Below, piece after piece: positions 21,120-33,494 of a stretch of DNA of 64,000 bases. This DNA comes from Dermanyssus gallinae (lineage: Eukaryota > Arthropoda > Arachnida > Mesostigmata > Dermanyssidae). The notes below the pieces were generated by a model. It did no database searches. It worked only from the letters and a program-made list of their open reading frames with translations, and was not told where the DNA came from. Each line of letters begins with the position of its first letter. The first letter of the stretch is position 1. Position numbers and translations under genes: made by a program. The stretch spans positions 863,001 to 927,000 of the forward strand of contig QVRM01005976.1 in NCBI GenBank assembly GCA_003439945.1, written 5' to 3'.

Positions 21120-22130
21120 CATTGCACAACATGAGCTATCGTCTGCTACCCACCAATAGTATGAACGGATTCTCAAAACGACGAGCATTATAGTCAAAAA
21201 GCACGCCAGTTTTGATGCTGATCCAGCTGCCCCTGAATCTGCCTGGCTATTAAGGAGTTAGTCGACTCTCTAGAGTGTCCTTTAAACGTGTGGTACTTGG
21301 ACGACCGTGCTCTAGGCGGCGCCCCGATGCAGTTCTGAGGAACATCCACAGAGTCATTGAGTGCACAGAGCGGAATGGCCTGGCCCTAAACCTGCAAAAT
21401 GAGATATCCATGTTGTAGGAGGTGCTGCTGACTCTGAAGTGCTGGAGGCTCTTCTAGGATGCGAGACCGTCGGCACGGATTAAGAGTTGCTAGGCGTCCC
21501 CCTGTTCGCGCAAGGCAGTTCCAGCTGTTAAGTTCGCGCAGGGCAGTTTCAGCTGTTTCACTAGGTGGCTAGCCAAGCTAGACAAACACAACCAAACATA
21601 CTATGTCACGCATTCACTTGATAAGTTTTCACCGAGACCTGTTTCTTCTGGGATTATTGAGACCTCCATCTGAGACACCAGCAAGCTATATTCTCCGTTC
21701 TTCAGACTGGCCTAAGGTTGCCTGATACAATTGTTCTATCGGAGAACCCTTCTCTATTCTGTTGCTTTCACAGACTTAGATGCTCGATTGGAAACAAGTC
21801 GCCGTAGAGCAGTTGCCCTGTGCGGTCACGAGCCTGCCGAAGCTTGATGCCAGAGAGAATGGTCGACAACTTTACAAAAGCAAAATGTCAAAAATCCCAT
21901 TGCAGCATGCGCCACGGACGTCGCTAGAGCCAGGCTCCTCCAAACGGGCGGACGCATGGCTCTACGCCATACCCTGTGCCCGGATAAGGATTCTATGGGA
22001 TGACAAGTCGGTGAAAATCGGCGCCTGTCGCTGGATGCGCAACGGGGCAATGAGGTCTCGGTTCGGGGAATCCTCCTGGTTTCTACACTGAATCACGTAA
22101 TGGTTCACACAGTCGCAGGAACTCAGATGT
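21120..22130 (+). pseudogene. Decayed LINE with YLDD-type reverse transcriptase
   Basis: Across shifting frames the plus strand encodes VWYLDD at about 21288-21305, then VLRNIHRVIECTERNGLALN, GAADSEVLEALLGCETVG and ELLGVPLFAQG. Further on come DARLETSRRRAVALC and RARLLQTGGRMALR. This is the reverse-transcriptase catalytic motif and the downstream region of a LINE type whose YLDD replaces the usual FADD. At least four frame changes and stops break it. The same type is seen at 30400-30790 and 51430-52560. Clade is not resolved. Confidence 0.6.
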
Positions 22131-22226
22131 CATGTTCTCACCGTAAATGATTGATCAGATTGAATAAATTATATACAAATTGATATACATAAAATGAGAA
22201 TTATATCACTATTATTGGAAAAGAGT

Positions 22227-22384
<158 letters not shown>

Positions 22385-22389
22385 ATTAA

Positions 22390-23809
22390 TACGCATATCC
22401 GTGTATATTGAGACAATAGAACCTAACGTACAAGCATATGCGTTTTGCAGTTGTCTTGTAACGTCGTATATCACACGATTATTTCTGCTAATTACGTGTT
22501 CTCGGAACGGTAGGCCGGTAACAAGAGACAAAGATTAGGCTTTACAGATATTCCGCACTTGTTTTCTCTCAGCAAACATACGTCTTTCTATGAAGTGCGC
22601 CGTAGAAATTGAAGCAGAAGTATTAGTAGCAATTGTGAAAGTATATGTATGTCTACTCACCATCGTGTTTTTCTGTGCGACTCTTCAAGTGCCCTCGAGC
22701 GTCACATCTAGGAAATATTTCAATTAGAGCTTCTGCGTAAGCACTACACGCACTGTGTTGGTTTCTAGTTTTATACCACCTATCAAGTAGGGCCATTAAT
22801 TGTGCAATCACAGCCACAATCTACTCCTCGACCTAATTCGATTTTGCGGAAATATATCATCAGCCGCTTGGAAGGTGTCGGTAGTGCATGATGAACGTGC
22901 GACACTAACAGCCTGTGTCACTCTCACAAACCTACTCGCCTCGTATACACCCTACTAGGCCCGGTCTTACTTTGTCGATTTATCAGTTCAAGCTGCTCGC
23001 GCACATAGTAGAGTGGTTTGTTGAGTGGTAGGTGCATCAAGCTCTAAGTTACCGGCAATGCACTCTGCCTGCCTGCAAAACACAAGTCCAGCAAAACCTA
23101 AACAGTGCATATGCATTGCTAGAGGCGGCTCTGACGTACAATTTCTCGGACGGCCAGGAAAGCATTAAGACGGCTTTAAGGTTGCAAGCTCTCAACTTGG
23201 CTGGCACTGATTGTCCGCCACGAACACGAGTATCTGAGAAGCCAGTGTATAGTGAATTACCGATGCACACGCTAGGTGCGCCAATGTTGCACGATTGCAG
23301 CATCAGCACTTTGCTGGTCGCGACAAACGGAGGGTTTGTTGACTCGACATATTGTGCTGGTAGCGAAAAGAAGGTCTTGTTGTTTCCAAGCACGACACGA
23401 CAATGCCACAGCAACGACGTTCGACTTTTCGTGACACAGGACTGGCTGGGAACAGTGAGCCAAAATTGCGGTTAACAGGCCCCTGGCTCGCGCTAAGCAG
23501 GAAACCAGTTCACTGCAATTCACGGGCAGCCTGCAGAGGAAGACGTTCTCGATCTACTGCTCTGACATGACTCGACTAAATAGGATCAAGCAATTAAGGG
23601 TGCGTGCTGATTGTAAGGCATGGCAGTAATAAACATGCAACAGGCAATCGGTTTTGACTTGTTTAAATGCTAAAAAATATAATCACAATTGTTAGACTCC
23701 CTACCTTACCTAGTGAATTGCAACATCTTCTCATACACCAAAAGTATTGCGGCAAGCACTGCCGAGTGTGCAAACATATTTAAAATGATTAATACATCAT
23801 CACAATATG

Positions 23810-23869
<60 letters not shown>

Positions 23870-25330
23870 ATAGAACATATTTAAAATGATTAATTTATCA
23901 TCACAATATGTTCTATATATATATATATATATATATACATTTATATATATATAGAACATATTGCGATGATTTATTAATCATTTACAATACATTTGCACAC
24001 TCGGCAGTGCTCGCCTCTGTACCTTTTTAATTTTAACTGGACGTTAAAAAACATCTACCATCCTCTTATGCCTTTCGGGCATTTTCAGTGGCAAGTCGGT
24101 CCAGGTTCAGTTATGCTCCCGAAGGAACAATATATTTACATATCTATATATACACTTATCCAGCACTCTAAGCAGCACTTGCACTTCGGCGTCACGAAGA
24201 GGAATCTTATGGATCTCACCGTTTTAACTTTGCAAGGAACCTTGAGGATATATCGCTCGCACCGGGTCCATAAGAGCGGGGGCTACCATCAAGCAAGGAC
24301 ACGGACAACTGACTCTTAACTTCACGTGACACCTTTTAACCACCATTTTTATTAAGGCGAGCACTGCCGAGTGTGCAAACGTATTGTAAATGATTAATAA
24401 ATCATCACAATATTTTCTATATATATGTATATATACGTAGAATGCTACCAGAGTCCTTAACGTATGTAAGAAAACTATTGTGGATAATACTTTCATTGCT
24501 GTTATCCTTTTCAGGGTCGCACTCATACCTGCGGCGGTTGCTGTTTGCCGTTGCAAGTTCCTGTGCAGTCTAGTCACGCCGGAGGCGCTCTGCACACTTC
24601 GCTTTCTAAAGTTTTCTACCTCAGCTTTTCGTCGACACCAACCTGTATGCAGTATATGCGCAACATACAGAGCGCAATTGCCCGTTACATCATGGCTGGT
24701 TCGTTGTTGATACGGCATACGAGTACTTATTAACTCGACATTACTGGCTTGACATTACAGCATGCATTTAAGTGACTCTGGCTTCGAAGGTCGTCTGTCA
24801 TCTGTCAACGGCTGCTGCAACGCCGACCACAATGGCAGCTGTCACGTTGCCGCGTTGAACCTCAAGACTACGTTGCGGACGCCAGCACGCGCGCAGATCC
24901 AGTGTCACTGCCAAGGCCATCTTCACACCCGCTTTTCTAAGGAAATGTAATTGTAGCCTCTAGATGATGAGATACGGTTGAGATATTGGATACTTTTTAA
25001 TGGCGGCGTAACAAGAAGCGGTCAGAAGCCGCCGACTGAACCACCGTGTCGAGACTCGAGTCGTTCTGTTCTGCATTTTCGAACGTGTCGTTGTTGCGAA
25101 CAGCCTGAGCCGATTACAACCACCTGAAAGCAGAATTGGGCGACGAAAAAGACGAAATCTCCTCGTATGGCGGCAACGGATAGCCGGCTATGTGCCAGTG
25201 CGAGTTCCCCGGCTGTATCTTCGGAATTCGGCGGCGGAACGATGCGTTTGTTGATGCGTGTGAGAGACGACCGTCACCGTTCATCGACATGATCCAGTCA
25301 GCGGCCTGAGCCGAAAAGTAGATACTGGCT
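22390..25330. repeat. Segmental duplication unit A
   Basis: Matches unit B (about 25990-30200) in the same order and orientation. Examples are GTAACAAGAGACAAAGATTAGG / GTAACAAGAGACAGAGATTAGG (shown in part), TTCTATGAAGTGCG, ATCTGAGAAGCCAGT, TTGTTGACTCGACATATTGTG and CTTTCTAAAGTTT. The longest open frame here (23032-23475, 147 codons) is broken in unit B by several length changes, so I do not call a gene. Nothing shows what the unit originally was. Confidence 0.75.
23758..24420. repeat. Palindromic repeat family around (TA)n, four copies
   Basis: The motif AAATGATTAAT followed by ATCATCACAATATGTTCTA occurs at 23758-23814 and 23871-23915 (plus), inverted at 23952-24015, and again plus at 24356-24420. 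Each is joined to a (TA)n stretch. The outer part GCACTGCCGAGTGTGCAAA is shared by three copies. A further partial copy is at about 28112-28150 in unit B. Neighbouring copies could fold into long hairpins. Confidence 0.85.
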
Positions 25331-25817
25331 GGTAAACGTTTTGCTCCATTGGGTCATTGGCCTCACCACTCGCTTTTTTCTGACTTGCCTACTATGCCAC
25401 AACGGGTCCGCGACAGCACAGACGCGTGATCAGAATAATAATAATTCTACTATTACAGTGTTGAGCATGCGTACGGAGCACAGCGTAATAACACAAACAC
25501 ACGCATAGATAGCGCGTTTTTCGGTGCACGGCTACCACCACCACCTATGCAGTGCAGAAGGCTTCCACGACCCCGATGTTGACTGCAGATGTAAATATTG
25601 TCATACCGAATGCTTTAGATATCACGGTCTTGTCTGTAGTAACACTGGGTCTCTAAATCAGTTGGCCCGTTTAATGTCATCATAACTTTGTATATTGTAT
25701 ATGTTTATATTCTATATTTGATACAATTCTTGTAACTGTATTTGTGAGCTTCTAACGCCGAGCCAAATCGTTGTACTTAGGTATTATCGACACTAAATGT
25801 GTGAATAAATGGAATTT

Positions 25818-25860
<43 letters not shown>

Positions 25861-25985
25861 CATGATCAGGTATTACAAGTTAAGACATATACATCACTGT
25901 CATAAAAAGTATATATGTGGTTATATGTGCACGTATAATATGCATCCATGCATATACCAGCGCACATAGACATATAAATGGTTAC
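25331..25985. other. Junction between duplication units; no gene seen
   Basis: Contains a (TA)n array at about 25822-25857 and AATAAA near 25805. No recognisable coding matter. The array stands at the border of unit B, as 22227-22384 does for unit A. Confidence 0.6.
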
Positions 25986-25989
25986 ATGT

Positions 25990-28143
25990 ACACCAAGGCG
26001 TACACAATATGACTCAACATACGTTTTGCACTTGTTTCGCGTCGTCGTCTGTCACACGATGAATTTTGCTAATTATGTTTTGTCCGAACGACAGCAGAAA
26101 AAAAGTAACGTTATTTTTATTGATGTTATTTTTCGCTCATCTTCTTGTATATCTCGCCATACGCACGCGAATCAGTGCGTATGTGCTGCCGACTTGTAAC
26201 AAGAGACAGAGATTAGGTTCCCCAATCCTACAGCACCTGCTTTGCTGCGCTCTCTACACGTGCCCTTCTATGAAGTGCGTCGTAGAAACCAAAACAGAAA
26301 TAATAATAACGGAAATGGTAGAAGAATATGCATATCCGTTCTCCATAGTCGTTCTTGTCGTACGTACGAGAGGCTTCAGGTGTCGAGCGTTGCGTCACGG
26401 AATTATTTCAACAGGTCTGCATCTGCGTAGGTACCACATATAGTATGTTAGGTAAATAGTCTTATGTCATCTCAAGTGGGTGGTGGGGTGGGTCATCAAT
26501 TGTGCAACCACAGGAACGTTTTGCTCATCGACCTAATTACTATTAGCGGAAATAGATCTTCAGACAGTTCATGTTTTTTGTTGGTTTTTTTTTTGGTTAA
26601 AAGGGTTTTAGAAAAAATGCTGTGTTTACGTTGCTAACAGCTTGCGTGACTAATGTGGGACTCGCCAACGAACCAACGAACCCGTCGTATAGCTCATCCC
26701 ACCAGCGCCGGTGTTATTTTGCCACGACTTTGAAGAGTCAGTTTAGGATGGTGGGGAAAAATGATTGCTTTATTCTACAGCGCGGCTCAAGTCTAATTAG
26801 CGATTAACTGGTCGGAAGTCGGCTAGTTTCCACGGTAGTGCTGTACAGGATGTGGAATGTGCACAGGATATGTGTTACAGTATGTGGGAAAAGAAGTGTA
26901 CATTTAGTGCCAGTTAGTTCAAGCTGCCCACGTGTGTCATAAAGTGGTCTGAAGAGGAGGGACGGGCGTTAAGCTGTGGGTTACAGGGTCGGTAGTTGAA
27001 TATTTGCCATTATTAAAGATGTTTGCTGCAGAGGTAGAGTGACCATAGATATGACGCAGAGAATACATGCATGTATGCAGATAAAGATGAGTGTGCACTT
27101 TGTACGCTAGTGATGATATCGAAGCGGTTTGCTTTATAGCGTGCATGACGACGTCCTCTAGCGGAGAAATACTGATAGGAGACAAAACAAAAATATTTCT
27201 GTTGGTCGTGCAAAGATATATTTGGTTGCTCTTTGTGTTCGACGCCACGGTTCCTAGTCCTTACATTGCATACATTTGTCAGGCCCAGAAAACCACTGAG
27301 CTGAGGAGGAGTCTATCTAAAGCTAAAGAACCTTTAGGGCTTTAATAGATTTTAAGTTTCAAAGATGCTCTACGAAACGGTGGTGATACTAGTACTAACT
27401 GATGCACCAGTACTTACTAATAATTACTAACGCAACTGCCGTGACGTTGGAGTTCGCGGTAAGCAAGCGAGTGACAACTCGAAATGCGGCTGGTAAATGG
27501 GCGATAAGTATACGCAGTAACATGGTTGCCTGCGAATTGATTAAAAACAAGATAAGATAATCTAGCCCTATTCCCGCGACATTTAACGTGCTTCCGAGAC
27601 TCAACGTGAGAGATACGTTACTTTGCTAAAGTCGGATCTAGTATCGGTATCGAAAGCTGGCCTTAAAACGATGGATCTAACAGGAACAAGGTCGCGTGTA
27701 TGTGCACAAATGGAGAAGTTGGGAGAATAGTGTCAACATGCATTCAACTCTATAGTGGTGAAGTTAGTACCTGGAACCTAAAGACAGTACTGGGTAATCT
27801 CGGTTGCCGCAAACCCTTGCGTTATCCGATAACGGAGCCACAAGGTAAAAAGCGGCGCAGGCAATGACACACGTCATTTTTTGTGTAGCAACGGTTACTT
27901 CACAGAAGACTAGCTGGTGGCAACTCTAAGTCACGAAATTTAGGAGAAGAAAATTAGCGTACCCAGTCGGACCAAAGGAATCTCGGGGCGCTGGAAAAAC
28001 GAGCATTACTATATTCGCTCAGTCCCGTCTACTTCTGAAGAAAAATATAATTTGTAACGCCAAGTGTATATATATATATATATATATATATATTACATTA
28101 CCAATATTTTTATTAAGGCGAGCACTACCGTCTGTGCAATATG

Positions 28144-28179
<36 letters not shown>

Positions 28180-30200
28180 TGATTTATGCGATGCAGAAAT
28201 AATGTGCGATTGAGAGCAAACTCGCCAATAATAGCAGCCAAACTTTCATTATTTGCCTGACAGGCAGGGAGGCCTGAAGCCCTGAGGCTTCAAGGCTGCA
28301 AGCTATCAAATGCTTGCACTAATGACCCACTGCGCATACGAATATCTGAGAAGCCAGTATAGTGGATCACCGAGCCGCATAGACGCCAGATTGGCGTTGC
28401 ATTATTCCAGCATCAGCACCTTGCTAGTGGCGACAACAGTGACGCAGTATTTGTTGACTCGACATATTGTGTTGGTAGCGGAGGGAAGGCCCTGTTGTTT
28501 CGAAACAGGCAAGCACGACAATGACGCGCCACCTTCCATGACACAGGACGCTGGGGAACAATGAGCCCAAATTGCGGTTAGCGCGCCCCTGGGTCACGTT
28601 AAGAATTAGCCAGTTTACCGCAATCCACGGGCAATCTGCAAACTAAGACGTGGTCTAGCTACTGCACAAGCGAGACAGCTATTGATACCAGATACTACCA
28701 GATAGAGTTACACAAATAGACTGTGCATGCTAACGCGTAGGGTATGGAATTATCAACAGTGCAACAGGCGATCATTTTCAGCATAGAAGAATGCTAATGA
28801 TATATATTATATAATAATATACTAGTTGCATCAATGATCATAATTTGATAATCATGTTTGCTTACTTTTCTTCACTGCCTGTATTTGCCGGCCTTAACCG
28901 ATTTCGCATGCATGAGATGACCAAAACGAGGTATTGCGGGCTTCTGTGAGCTCTAAAGGCTAACCAAAGTTTTTGGTGGGCATTACACTTGGTCTTGAAC
29001 AGAAAATAAGATCGGAATTTTCTCTAACAAAAACATCATATCACTGGCTTTAGCATAGATTCTGATAGTGGCGACGTGGTCTAGGGGACAGTGCGCTAGT
29101 CATGATTGCCATCTCACCAACTATACTATAACCATACCGCTGAGAGTCAGCGGCCATGCTGCCACAATGACTGTTGGGGAAACCGTAGATACCTCGACAT
29201 GTCCGGCCCTTAGTGTATTAAAGATATACTACACAGTAAGTTCCAAGCTCGTGGAAGATGGTCTAGAATTGAAAACAACCTCCTTCAAAAAATGTTTTGA
29301 ATTCTAGCATAGATTCTGATAAATGAGGCATCATGACAAGGATATATACAGAACACTGCCAAAGTCCTTGAATACTTCCGTTGTTGTCTCTGCTGTTTGC
29401 CGTCGCTGGCCGTCCTTATGCTGCAAATATATATATATCAGGCGTCCAGTGGCGCTCCGGGCGCTTTGCTTTCTAAAGTTTCCTTTTTCAGCTTTGCTGC
29501 CACACCTAACTTTTGTCGACACCACTCTGTGTATACACACATACAAATTAAAACTTGTTTGTTGATCATTACCTTACACCCCTACCACGGGCTTATATAT
29601 TTATTAGCTTAAGCCTGGATTTAAATCACAACGGCTTCAGAAGGTCGTTTGTCAATGAAAGCAAGCTGCAATGGCACAGCTGTCTAATTGCCGCGCTGAA
29701 CCTCGAGACTCCACTGTCGGTATCAGCCCGCAAGCCTGTCCATTCCCACAGCCGAGGCGATCCTCGTATCTGACTTCTCAAAGAGTGTATTAGTAGCGTC
29801 TAAATGAGATACGTGTTGGGATATAAGAACATTTTCAATCAAATGCTCAAGGAAAAAGCGCCCAAAACGGGCAAACCACGGCGAGGCTCAGGCTGTTTAG
29901 TATCCCTTCTTTCGTCGTCGTCGTCGTAAACAGCCAGAGCAGAGTACAGCGTGTAAGGAAGAGTTAGGTGAAACCGAACTCTCCCGGCACGACGACAGGA
30001 GGCAGCTATTATTAGTAAGTTCCGTGGCTATATATCGTGAAGTTCTCCGGTTGCGGATTCCTAGTGAGAAGGCCGTCGCCACTAGCAACACAGTCAAAGC
30101 CCTGCCGAAAAGAGACATTGGCTTGCAGACGTTTTGCTCGATTGGGTCACTGGCCCCATTACTCGTTTCCGACTCGTCCATGCCATAACAGGGCCGGGAC
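25990..30200. repeat. Segmental duplication unit B
   Basis: Partner of unit A, longer because about 1.1 kb near 27000-28110 has no counterpart there and a SINE is inserted at 29068-29304. (TA)n runs lie at about 28068-28093 and 28148-28175. The matching frames have drifted: the segment equivalent to the 147-codon frame of unit A is read in other frames here. The divergence suggests an old event. Confidence 0.7.
29068..29304 (+). mobile_element. Second SINE-like insertion with 17-bp target duplication
   Basis: A 237-base insertion lies between two perfect copies of TAGCATAGATTCTGATA (29051-29067 and 29305-29321). Its head contains TGGTCTAGGGG, a good tRNA A-box, but no clear B-box follows. 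Its 3' part (AAGTTCCAAGCTCGTGGAAG to AACCTCCTTC) recurs at 8341-8425. The duplication proves insertion by staggered breaks, as in retroposition. The 3' end lacks poly(A). It is not the same family as the four-copy SINE. Confidence 0.8.
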
Positions 30201-30399
30201 AATATAAGTGCGTAATTCAAATGCTAGCAACAATAATATATTTTGTCCCTAGTCACTAGATGGTACAATTATATCAATCATCGAACTCCTATCGTCTTAC
30301 TTCGCTGGATGCTGTTAGACATTCTCTTCTTGTTCTTTTTCGTCGTAATAATATCACGTTAACTGTTTTAAATTAAAATTTGTTTTGCGACCATTTCCA

Positions 30400-30790
30400 T
30401 CCGAAGGACTTGGATTTTATTTCGGTGAAGTCTTCTACCACAAAAAGTACTAGAGGGGCAAACGCCTGGTCTGAGATGCGACAGCCTCCTGCACCGTTCT
30501 ATTTGCGCCACAGCGCCGCCGAGGCGGGATGGGTTGCCGAACACGCGAAAACAGAAAAGTGGCGTAAATACACAGAGTTAAAGCCGAGATATAATTTCGC
30601 GCCGATTGCAATCACGACAACGGACCCGGTCAGCAGAACTACACGAATATTTATAAAGGACTTAAGCGGTCGAAACCAGCAAACGCCGGGTATACGCGCG
30701 AAAGCGAGCTTCTGAGGCAGCAGCCTTCGTTGGCAGTTTTCAGAGGAAATGGCACGTCGATATTAGGTGCGACGGGTTGAGAGTAGCTAG
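30400..30790 (+). pseudogene. C-terminal fragment of YLDD-type LINE
   Basis: The plus strand encodes EHAKTEKWRKYTELKPRYNF, APIAITTTD and IFIKDLSGR. After a one-base frame change it continues with LAVFRGNGTSILGA. This follows the conserved tail of the LINE type seen at 21.1-22.1 kb (A..AE..K..KY..L...Y.F.P.A.ET..., then QRLS.A.QRGN...). No reverse transcriptase is attached here. A stop and frame change separate the two parts. Confidence 0.55.
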
Positions 30791-31271
30791 AGGAAAATTA
30801 TGAAATAACAAGGATACACATTCACATTTCACAAATATATTGTTCCAGCACACCAGCACATAGTAGATAAAAATGAACGTAATAGAAATCCCTATGATTA
30901 ACGTGATTCATCTCAAGGTCAACTTCGCAGCTGGATTATGCGTACACACAGACCAGCTTGATGCGCACATGCGGAACTCATTTTGCTCGTACTCTTTGTA
31001 CTAGCGCTTCTCATGTTCTAATTCAGATCAACAAAGGATAGTAATGATACTATGAAAAAATAATATTAGTAATCTTAACAACAACAGCTACCACGACAAC
31101 AACAATAACAACAATAACAATTAATTTGCGCTAATCCCTTCTTATTTTATAAAAATAAAATCTTGGTATAAGCAATTAAATGAAGTATTTACTATACTTT
31201 TACCAACGGGTAATACTTACTATTATGAAGACCAACTGTACGTAGTGGTTAAGTTACGCAATTGTGATCTA

Positions 31272-31315
<44 letters not shown>

Positions 31316-32430
31316 CGTCAAGCATCATTTTGTTGAGGTTGTTTCAAAGCTGTCTCAGCGTTCACCCTCTGCATTTTCATTGTGTACTGTCATTTTTCAT
31401 TTTCTCGATCCACCGCTCTGGGAAATCCTTTAAGAAGATCCAGGTCACTTAGAGTCACCAGGGTATCCTAAAGTCAATCTGGTAAAGTATGAATTGTTTT
31501 GTGGTCTCGCGATATTATATGAGCAGTACTTGTAAGTAGGTCGTGATCAGCAGCAGCGTCGTAATCAACATTATCATCATCGTTGTCTTTGCTACAAGTC
31601 TCGTGATGATTGCGGGGGTCGTGGGCAATACAGGCCGCTCCAGTGGCGCACAGTCTCTCCTCTTTTCGCTGCTGGAACCAGTTGAAAGACTGCGTGCTTC
31701 CGTCACCATTCGCGCGGTTGTTGCTGTCGTAACACCGATCATTACTACCCAATACTTGCACGTTGCAATTAGTATATACATTTTTTTTGCTGGCAAAACC
31801 TGTCATTGGCATATGCAACGCAGTAACGCTACTGTGATGGTGACTGTCACCTTGTCCAGGTGTTCGATACCAGGTCTGGGCGTAGGGCTGATGTGGTTTG
31901 TTGTCTCGTTTATTGGGGGACAATTGTTGACGCCCCATTTTGAGTTAGATGAATATATACGAGTAAGTTATATATATATATATATATATATATGCACATA
32001 TGTATTTGATTATCGTCACTAATATTAATTCATATTGCTGTTGTGCAAATGTGTTACACGTGCTCGCCATTGAAGGTACGGTGAGTATACTGTACATGGT
32101 AGTACGTATATACATATACTTCGGCGTACCCTTTAAAGCCCGGCGATGGTATACGTAGAACGCAGGTAGTACCTATCCATTGCTATTATTCAGCCTGCTA
32201 ATAACTGATCATTCTTCTAACGGCTAGTTGATATTGCGAGAATAGCCGAATACTGTAGCTGAGGCATGCCTATAACTTTTAGGAAAGACTCCATTCATAG
32301 TTGCTAACCAAATGAGGTTTATTATCACACGCGATTCTACCGATCACACGGTCTAGCACGCGCTCCAGCGGCACCTGCAGCCCGCCTAAACGAACCGTAT
32401 TCTACTTTTGCGTCTATTGCTTGGTGCCGC
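30791..32430. other. No gene seen; (TA)n arrays
   Basis: Contains (TA)n arrays at about 31277-31314 and 31966-31992 and an (ACA)n-like stretch at 31078-31120. A segment at 31540-31960 stays open on both strands, but its frames show no family motif and one runs into a (TA)n array. I do not call a gene. Confidence 0.55.
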
Positions 32431-32434
32431 TATC

Positions 32435-32640
32435 ACTTCGTGCGTTCTTTTTCCTCACTTCGTTTATCGTGTCGTAGCGGCCGTTGTTCTGTACCGAGCT
32501 GTGTCCACTAGAAGCGTGCATCAACTTCTCGTGACGCGAATACTCAATGCTCTCACCATATATATATATATATATGTTCTTCTTATACTTCATACAATTA
32601 TCGGCCATCACCCGATGTCCTCACCAATGTTCAATAACAA
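32435..32640 (-). repeat. Candidate 3' LTR remnant of the gypsy-like element
   Basis: This segment and 36968-37170 are diverged direct repeats. Shared blocks are TTCTTTTTCCTC / TTCTTTTCCCCT, GTACCGA.CTGTGT, CGTGACGCGAATACTCAATG / CGTGGCGCGATTACTCAATT and CTCTCACCATAT. They stand on either side of the gypsy-like coding region, as LTRs would. The exact ends and the TG...CA termini were not found, so they could instead be an older duplication into which the element inserted. Confidence 0.45.
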
Positions 32641-33014
32641 AACAAAAAGGGGAAACAGACCGTAATCAATTCTATGCGTCAGGCTGGCTATGTATTCACA
32701 CACAGACATCATCAGTCTATACATATTCTGGTGGCATAATATCATAGTCATTCATTAACAAGGAGCAATATAATCCTGATACCGTCGAGGAGGTCCACGG
32801 GTCCGGTCCGACGCGCGAATGTTTGCGTCGTTGTCGTCGTCGGCATCCTGAGCTAGGCTAGCTGCCATGCGCTCTGTTCGAGGGGCCAAGGAACGATGTG
32901 CCTGCAGGCCTGGCCTTCGTCCCTGTTGTCGATTAGGCCGCCGACCACGGCCACGTTACTCTGACTGTTCCGTTCTTTCCCCTCTAGATTCTTGATCTTC
33001 TATACCTCTCGTCT

Positions 33015-33250
33015 TCAATCTCGTTTGCCGAGATTTACAGAGCCGAAAGCGCGACCACTGTGCCGTTGCGGTATAGCCGTCGCTCTTCGGAACAGATCAG
33101 CAACTGGATAAACGTCGCGCGGCAGAACTTGTGTCGCTAACAGCGGTCCTTGAACTTTGGCGGATTGTGCTTTGTATTCTCCTCCTGCGTTTTGACGATC
33201 GCATTTCTGATCAACGTCTGTACCTCCTTGTCCGGGGTTTCCACAGTGGT
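33015..33250 (-). pseudogene. Gypsy-like integrase C-terminal remnant
   Basis: The minus strand encodes KVQGPLLATQVLPRDVYPVA followed by DLF. This resembles the C-terminal module of gypsy-like integrases (GP..V..VLP.DVY.V.DL). The His2Cys2 and DDE parts are absent, and the sequence up to the reverse transcriptase is too short to hold them, so a large internal deletion is likely. A basic RTRGPPRRY tail is found in another frame near 32780-32815. Confidence 0.55.
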
Positions 33251-33494
33251 CCTGTTGAGCGTCAATAGTTACAGATAGGTTTGCGGCAAAAGGTAGCAGT
33301 GCAGAAAGAACCTCGAGCTTGGCCGGGGCGCGATTAATCAGTCTTTGCACGCGATCTTGCACAGCTTAAACGCCTAGTATCTTTTATCTTCTGTCACACA
33401 ACGAGATCATAACAGGCAGGCCACTGCTTTACGCATTCTTTTCACTTGCTTTACGGATGTTGAGTTGAGATCGCGTCGTGGCGATTCGCGGCAG

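Noticed and set aside
23032..23475. 147-codon open frame as a possible host gene
   Set aside because: The homologous segment in duplication unit B (about 28250-28600) has several length changes that break the frame, and no protein motif is visible.
31474..32022. Overlapping long frames on both strands (154 and 159 codons)
   Set aside because: Neither shows a recognisable domain, and the plus-strand frame runs into a (TA)n array. Possibly coding but unsupported.
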